A stretch of 64,000 bases of DNA from Talinum fruticosum (Eukaryota > Streptophyta > Magnoliopsida > Caryophyllales > Talinaceae), in NCBI GenBank assembly GCA_021018815.1, contig JAITYX010000016.1:812001-876000 (forward strand), read 5' to 3'. The stretch's first letter is position 1. Each line of letters starts with the position of its first letter. The position numbers were made by a program, and so were the translations under genes. This document shows positions 57,702 through 64,000 of the stretch, in pieces. The notes below the pieces were generated by a model. That model did no database searches. It was not told the origin of the DNA and saw only the letters and a list, made by a program, of their open reading frames with translations.

Positions 57702-58410
57702 ATGGATGACCATGGAAATGACCACGTTATTGAAAACCTTGTGGCGCATACCCAGAGACCGTGGGATGACCGAAATCAATACCGGAACTTGAGGAGGATG
57801 AGGAGTTGGAAATATCACTCAACGAATTAACTTTGGTGGGGCAGATTAAAGCAAATCGGAATGCAAATAAAAATGCAAGTGTGGAGTGCAGAGAGCGTAG
57901 AACGCTCGGATGGGGGTTGCCATATCGGACATCGCCGATAATACGTTTCTCCGTAAGTTCCATGGAGAAGAGGATATGAGGAGAGTTTGGTTGGGAGGCC
58001 CTTGGCTGTCATGGGTAACCACATGGTTCTTCGAAATTGGTTTGCTTGGTGCTAGATTGGATGACTTTGATTTCTCATCTTCTCCTTTCTAGGTGAGATT
58101 CTATGGTGTGCCTTTGGGGACTTTCCCGGATGTAGACCTTAGGGATGAGGGGGATTCATATCTACGGGTCAAAGTGAATCTCCCCATTGATAATCGCTTA
58201 CGTTAAGGTTTCCATTAAAGATGAAGTTTGGGAAGTAGTGGATTGATGTCAAGTATGAGCGCCTCCCTAATTTCTGCATTGATTTTGGTAGGTCGGGGCA
58301 CGGGTCGAGAGGATGCCCATATGATAAATCAAAGGACTTTGAGTATGGAACATGGATGGGTGCTCGAGTCAAAATAGATGAGCCCCATGTTTCTCCCAAG
58401 TGAAGAACAA
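57702..58410 (+). pseudogene. LINE ORF1 (DUF4283-type nucleic-acid-binding protein), broken
   Basis: Starts at ATG 57702 (MDDHGNDHVIENL). Acidic leader DEELEISLNELTLVGQIKAN, then FLRKFHGEEDMRRVWLGGPW and FYGVPLGTFPDVDLRDEG, typical of the DUF4283 domain. A zinc-knuckle remnant near 58275-58325 reads CIDFGRSGHGSRGCP, where the second Cys is Phe. Several frame changes and in-frame stops occur. Confidence 0.75.
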
Positions 58411-58926
58411 GCTGCCGTGACAAGGAGGGCGAGGCCTAATCGCACACCATTGATGAATGTCACAAACAATACTATATTTCTCAATTCTAGTACCCCCTCC
58501 CTTTGAACTCTCATTGTATTAAACCAATGCCTACAGGGAGGATAAAATATAATGTGGGGAACATTGAGAGAATGCAGTAATCAAGATGGCCCAATAGAAC
58601 CTACGTTTGATACGGAGCGTGATGTCATCAATAAAATAAGTGGTCAATAGTACGCCCCGATTCTAATATAAAAAGCTAAAGGAAACACAACAAAACTTAA
58701 CCGCTGGAACCGACCTTGAGATCCAAGTTGGACAATTAGCTTTTGATATGGGGTCTAGGGAAAACAATGGGAAGAAATTTTTAAAAATAAAGAGAAAGGC
58801 AGGTGGTGGTGTAAAGACCAAAAAGGAGCAAGGCACACTCATGAGTAAACCTTCGGACTCGACATGTTACCAAACCAATAACATCATAGAGGTGGGACTT
58901 GGGGACACGCAAGCCTGCCTGGAGCA

Positions 58927-61900
58927 ATGAAAACACTAACGTGGAACTATTAGGGGCTTGGCAAACCAATGACAGTGAGCACCCTCCAAGACTCGGTGTT
59001 GGAGGGAACACCCCAATACTCGTCTTTCTCATTGAGACAATGTTGGCTTATGCAAATCTCATGAGAATTCGGAACAATTGTGGGTTTAGCAATGGGTTGT
59101 GTCTCGAGAGGCTGCAGAAGATCAGGAGGTATGGGGTTTTGGTGGGATAATCTTGATGTTCGAGTACACTCCTATGATAAATGTCATGTTTACGTAGAAA
59201 TCTTGGAACAAGGATCCTCTCGTATGGGCGGCAATCATTATTTATGGGTGGCCGAAACGGAGAATAAATATAAAATATGGAAACTTATGTGGGAGCTGAA
59301 AGATAAATCAACCATTCCGACCCTTTTCTTCAGTGATCTTCATGAAATTCTCTTTGAGACTGGAGAAGGAAGGAGGTAAGCCTAGGAGGGAACGGAAAAT
59401 GGATGAGTTTCGGGAGGTGGTGGACTACCGTGGGCTTCGAGATTTTGCGACTCAAGGGAATCAGCTTACTTGGTAGCGTGGCACGAAAGAAGGCGTAATC
59501 ATCCGGAATGACTGGATCGATTCTTAGCAACCGAGGAGTGGTGCGATCGGTTTCCCTTGTACAAAGTCACCCATTTCCCAAGATATCGATCCGACCACCG
59601 CGCTATTATACTCGGAAACGGAGAAGAGAGGCTGGATGGGTGTGAGCGACAAACCATTTAAGTTTGAATCTCTTTGGCTCTCTAATTACAAATGTGCCAA
59701 CATAGTTGAGGAGGTTTGGGCATGCACTAAATCGAGAGAATTGAGTGCAGGTTGATCGCATGTGCTGAGAAGCTCAAACCTTGGGGGAAGGAAGAGTTCA
59801 AAAATGTCGAAACTCGTATTAGAAAGACGGAAAAATTGTTGAAAGAAGTTCAAGCTTCGTCCCAAATATTGACACGCTTAACCGAGTGTATTGAGTTATC
59901 TACAAAGCTTGATTAACCGAGGCGGGAAGTGGAATCATTAGCTTTTTTAGAGCAAGGGTAAATGAATTACTGGATGGGGACCATAGCACAAGTGTGCTTC
60001 CACCACAAAGCAAATTTGAAAAGACATAGAAATCACATAAAGGGGCTGGAAAATGAGAATGGAGAGCGGAGGACTAAAGAGGAAGAAATTGAGGATATTG
60101 TGGAAAATTACTTTGGGAAGCTCTTTGAGTCAAGTGGGCCAACTAATTTGAGGAGGCGCTGGAAGGGATCAAGTCCATCATTGAACATGAAATAAACGTG
60201 GAATTGATGAGAACACCTACTAATGAAGAAATTCAAAAGGCTCTCTTCGACATGCATCCCTCTAAGGCCCCGGGGCCGGATGCATTCCGTGCTCTCTTCT
60301 TCCAATAATTCTAGCAAACTATCGGCAATGACGTCTCGTACCTTTGTTCGGGCTGCTTGGGAAGGTACAATAGATCTTCGTTCTATTAATTCTACCAACA
60401 TTGTCTTAATACCCAAAGTAAGAGAACCGAAAAATTTGACCCAGCTTCGTCCGATTTATTTGTGCAATGTGGTGTACAAAATCCTCTCCAAGACTATGGC
60501 AAATAGGTTAAAAGTGTTGCTCCCTAAAGCCATCTTTGAGCCCCGTAACGCCTTTATTCTGAATCGTTTAATCACGGATAATGCATTGGTGGCGTTCGAA
60601 ATTTGTCACTATCTTAAGAGAAGAACAAAGGGGAAGAGAGGGGTATGTGCCCTTAAATTAGATATGAGCAAAGCTTACGATCGGGTCGAATAGGGTTTTT
60701 TAACAACAGTTATGAAGAAGATGGGTTTTGCGGAAAACTCGGATTAATCTTATATATCGGTGCTTATCTTCGCTTTCTTTCGTTTTCTAATCAATGGACG
60801 ACAGAGTTGGGCGTGTTGTGCCAAATAGAGGTTCACGACAAGAAGACCACATATCCCCGTATCTGTTTTTACTATGCACGTAGGCTTTTTCTATGTTACT
60901 CACAATGGCTGGAAAGGATAAACAAATTTTAGGAATTTTAGATTGCCGAGGTGCTCCTAAAGTTACCCACTTATTCTTTGCAGATGATAGTATTCTTTTT
61001 GTCAAAGCTAATTTGCAGGAATGCTCAAAAGTAGTTGAAATTATCGAGTAAATATGAACGAGCATCGTGACGGAGGGTTAATTATGACAAATTGTTGAGT
61101 ACTAATGAGAGTACGGTTGTCGGTCTCGGGGAGGTAGGTCTCAAACAAGTCTAAGGTTAATGTCCTTTTGAACTAAGCAAGGAAACAGCTCAAATTGTTT
61201 GGTAAGGTAAACACTTAAACAATAAAGTAAAATCGGATAAAGAAAACCTTAGGCGAGGATTTACCAAACTAACATGCCAACAATCTTAATCACATGCTTC
61301 TACATTATTCACAATTGCGATGAACTAGGAAATCGATGCAGTTCAAACCACCTAAGCCTTCTCTTGAAGGTCATTAAGCTAACTCAATTGAATTAATTGT
61401 TGTTCTCACACAATCAAAACCAAAGAATTACAAAATTATCGACTCTTCCTTTAATAACAACCTAAATTATTCTCATATCTAAGTTGTAATCATCCAACAA
61501 GTTGAAGTAGAACTAAGCCTCTTCTCTCGAAGTCTACTCAATTCCCAAAAATAATAAAGGTAGGATTCTCTCGAATCTCACACCAATTCAATAAGTATCA
61601 ACAAGTCGGAAATTCATCAAGCAATTGCAAATTAGCATCAAAGCATAAATTACGATTAAATTAGCATATTAGTGGCAAATCCCCAACCTAAGTTGGAAAT
61701 TAGCCACACATATTCATGGCATATGACAGCAAATTGAGGGATGAACACCAAAAAGAATGCAAGATAAAAGTAGAGAGAAGAAGAATAATACCGTAAACTT
61801 GAATTAGCTTGCGATTAAATGAAAATAACTCCAAGCTTTGATCTCTTAACAATGGAAATAAGTGCTCAAAAATAGAGAGAAACTAGCCTAGAAACGAAGC

Positions 61901-64000
61901 ATAAAAAGTCTGCCTCGAAAATTAACAGCTTCGGAATAAAAGATGCAAAAACGAAACTCGCCGATTGGCACGACCGAGCTCTGAAACCGTGCTTAACCCG
62001 TGCAAACTCACGACTTCTTCAATTAAATTCCGAATTCCTAGCATGACCTCGTGCTGACTTTAGTATTGCCTCGTGCTGACCTCTTGGGCTTCAACGACAG
62101 CCCGTGCTAGGTCTTCTTTTCCTTCTTTCCTTCAACACAGCCTAGTGCTACGACTGTGCTGACTTGGCTTGACTTCTTTCTTCGCTCTCCGACCTTCTAT
62201 GGCTTCCTCGCTCTTTTCCTTATCACTTTGAAAGATATATTCTTCATCATAAAAGACGGGATTACCTTAAAACATAGAAATTCGCATACTTCAATCATAA
62301 ATGAAGAAAGTAAGCGAAATCAAATAAGAATTTAGGTGAGAAGGCCTTTGAAGCGCCGAAATTGGCCAATAAGAGAACAAAAAGAACATAAAATTCCGGT
62401 TTATCACAAATCGAGTATAGTCTTCGATAGGAACGTGCAGGGAGAGATCGGGGACCACATTCGTCAAATTTTGAAGGTTACTGAAATTAATAGACACGAA
62501 AAATACTTGGGGCTGCCCACTATTAACAGCAAGTCCAAAAAGCAGTCTTCCCGAGTATCAAGGAATGCATATGGAAAAAGCTCCAGAGCTAGAAGGAAAA
62601 ATTATTATCCAAACCTGGAAAAGAGATTCTTATGAAGGTCATTGCGCAGGCCATTCCAACATATGTAATGAGCATTTTTTGATTGCCGGATTGCCTATTG
62701 GATGAAATTTACTCGCTTATGGCGCGTTTTGGTGGGAAAACCGTCCCGATCGGAGGGGCATGCACTCGGAAATCGTGGGAAGCGCTGCGCTTGCCCAAGA
62801 ACATGGGTGGATTGGGGTTTAGGGATCTTCATGTGTTCAATAAGGCTTTGCTTGCAAGCGGATATAGCGCCTATATTGCGGAAATGGATCTCTAGCGCAA
62901 CAAGTTCTCCAAGCAAAATACTACCCAAAGGGGATGGATTTTGAGGCAAGAAAGGGTTGGGACCCAAGCTTTTCATGGAGATTAATCTAGGGATCAAAAT
63001 CGTTGTTCTTGGAAGGTTTACAATGGCGTGTGGGTAATGGAAAGGGAATTCGTGTCCGGAAGGATGCATGGCTACCACCTACTGCAGAAAACCTTGCCAC
63101 TCGGTCCCTAGGACGGCTGTAACCCGGGATCCGGTGAAAGAATTGATTGATGAAGAAACTGGACAATGGCACAAGAACCTCATTAGAAGCAAGTCCTTGC
63201 AAGGATGGTAGCTTCACGGTAAAGACGGCATATTGGTTAGGAAAATTGGGTCACGTAACTCAATGGTTAAACAATGCTAGTGTTCACGAATGGCGAGTGG
63301 TGGAGGAGACTCGGGGCTGAATTCAATGCCGAAACTTAAGCATTTTCTATGGAGAGCTACGATGGGAATTCTTGGAATAAATGCTTAACTGGCTCGACGC
63401 CATGTTAGGGACAATGACCAATGTCCAAGTGTGTGAAAAGGAACCAAAAACTATCCTCCATGCCTGTGTGGACTATGCCTGAGATCAAGTCGGTGTGGTT
63501 GAATTTGGGGCTGTGCTTGTTGATTAATGATGTGCCCAAAAATTCCGCTAAAGAATTTTTCCAATGGATTCTTGACAAAAATGATGAGGAGTCTCTTCTA
63601 TCAATAATATATGTTACTTGGGCAATGTGGAAGGCACACAACGATAAGGTCTTTAATAATACAAACCCAAACAGGGAGGTGTTGGCAAGAAGTTTTATCA
63701 TGGTGGCACAAGAATCGGTTAGCTATGGTGAGCGAGATAGGCCGTTTAAGGGCGCATTATAATTCTGTCACTTTTTCCCAGTGGGAAGCCCCTAATTGGT
63801 ATGATCAAAATTAACTCGGATGCCCATGTTAAATCTGGACATCCAAGGGGTTTGGATTTGATGTGCGTGATGAATAGAGCGGAATGGTGCCGATGGGTGT
63901 CCGAAGGGTGGAGGGTAATTGGGCGGTGGATGAGGCGGATAATATACTCGGTCGCTATCGAAACAAGTTGTGATAAAATAATCTTAGAAAGTGATGCCCT
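58927..64000 (+). pseudogene. LINE ORF2 (endonuclease, reverse transcriptase, RNase H), broken
   Basis: Starts at ATG 58927 (MKTLTWNY, then a stop where the family has WN.RGLG). The endonuclease part continues with FLIETMLAYANLMRIRNNCG and FREVVDYRGLRDFATQGNQL. The reverse transcriptase spans about 59960-61090: LFDMHPSKAPGPDAF, NIVLIPKVREPKNLTQLRPI, VCALKLDMSKAYDRVE, and the catalytic FADD at 60977-60988. After the solo LTR it resumes with SSIVFDRNVQGEIGDHIRQI and KYLGLPTINSKSKKQS. An RNase H domain begins near 63815 (MIKINSDAHVKSG) and the window ends inside it. Many stops and indels. Confidence 0.85.
61093..62406. mobile_element. Solo LTR inserted in the LINE (TSD CAAAT)
   Basis: A 1,314-bp insertion starting TGTTGAGT and ending TTTATCA, flanked by CAAAT at 61088-61092 and 62407-62411. 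Removing it with one CAAAT joins the LINE reading NYDK directly to SSIVFDRN in frame. No internal coding. A CGTGCTGAC word recurs near 62050-62150. Confidence 0.88.

Larger units (their letters stand above)
57641..64000 (+). mobile_element. L1-type LINE, decayed, runs off the window
   Basis: A non-LTR retrotransposon on the plus strand with ORF1 (DUF4283/zinc-knuckle), ORF2 endonuclease, reverse transcriptase, zinc-binding region and the start of an RNase H domain. Many stops and frameshifts make it inactive. A solo LTR splits it at 61093-62406. The 3' end lies beyond the window. Confidence 0.88.

Noticed and set aside
60223..60693. Reverse transcriptase as an active gene
   Set aside because: Catalytic motifs are present, but the ORF2 frame is cut by many stops, indels and a solo LTR.

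Overview
This is a plant nuclear DNA window, most likely from an AT-rich eudicot. It has intron-containing genes with GT-AG introns, a CC-NBS-LRR resistance-type gene, a chloroplast light-stress protein gene, a plant class-B ARF gene, a nuclear tRNA-Gly, and many kinds of plant transposable element. No bacterial, plastid or viral genes were seen.

Layout. 1-7.3 kb is repeat-rich intergenic DNA: a fold-back MITE, a 215-bp tandem duplication, a second MITE, an interstitial telomere-like tract, a broken BED-zinc-finger hAT transposase and two tandem Helitron-like 3' ends. 7.4-14.4 kb (minus strand) is a decayed but nearly complete Helitron with a Rep/helicase gene, an RPA-like gene and a recognisable 3' hairpin plus CTAG end. 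14.4-20.3 kb is AT-rich and holds a solo LTR (16172-17695, TSD AACAA). 22.1-25.5 kb (plus strand) is a five-exon SLX9-like ribosome-biogenesis gene; its large intron carries an inverted copy of a repeat found at 5.3 kb. 25.5-37.7 kb is intergenic, with a hAT element (30344-31634, TSD CTTATATA) and a tRNA-derived SINE. 37.7-41.3 kb (minus) is a CC-NBS-LRR gene with two frameshifts. 42.4-44.5 kb holds a minisatellite, a hAT end fragment, tRNA-Gly(GCC) and a Stowaway-like MITE. 45.1-55.7 kb is a gene-rich stretch, all minus strand: TMN1 (nonaspanin), an ARFB-type small GTPase and SEP1. 56.1-57.2 kb is an internally deleted LINE with an 11-bp TSD. 57.7 kb to the window end is a decayed L1-type LINE split by a solo LTR (61093-62406, TSD CAAAT).

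The host genes are unrelated housekeeping or defence functions: nucleolar rRNA processing, immune receptor, Golgi/endosomal membrane protein, vesicle-traffic GTPase and thylakoid photoprotection. The window shows no functional operon or cluster. The transposons are layered, and target-site duplications let several insertion events be read directly.

One technical point matters for any reader. The TMN1 gene, expected to be intact, needs two single-base additions, each in a homopolymer run, and the CC-NBS-LRR gene needs two of the same kind. All four look like one-base homopolymer under-calls, so the NLR should not be called a pseudogene until the bases are checked.
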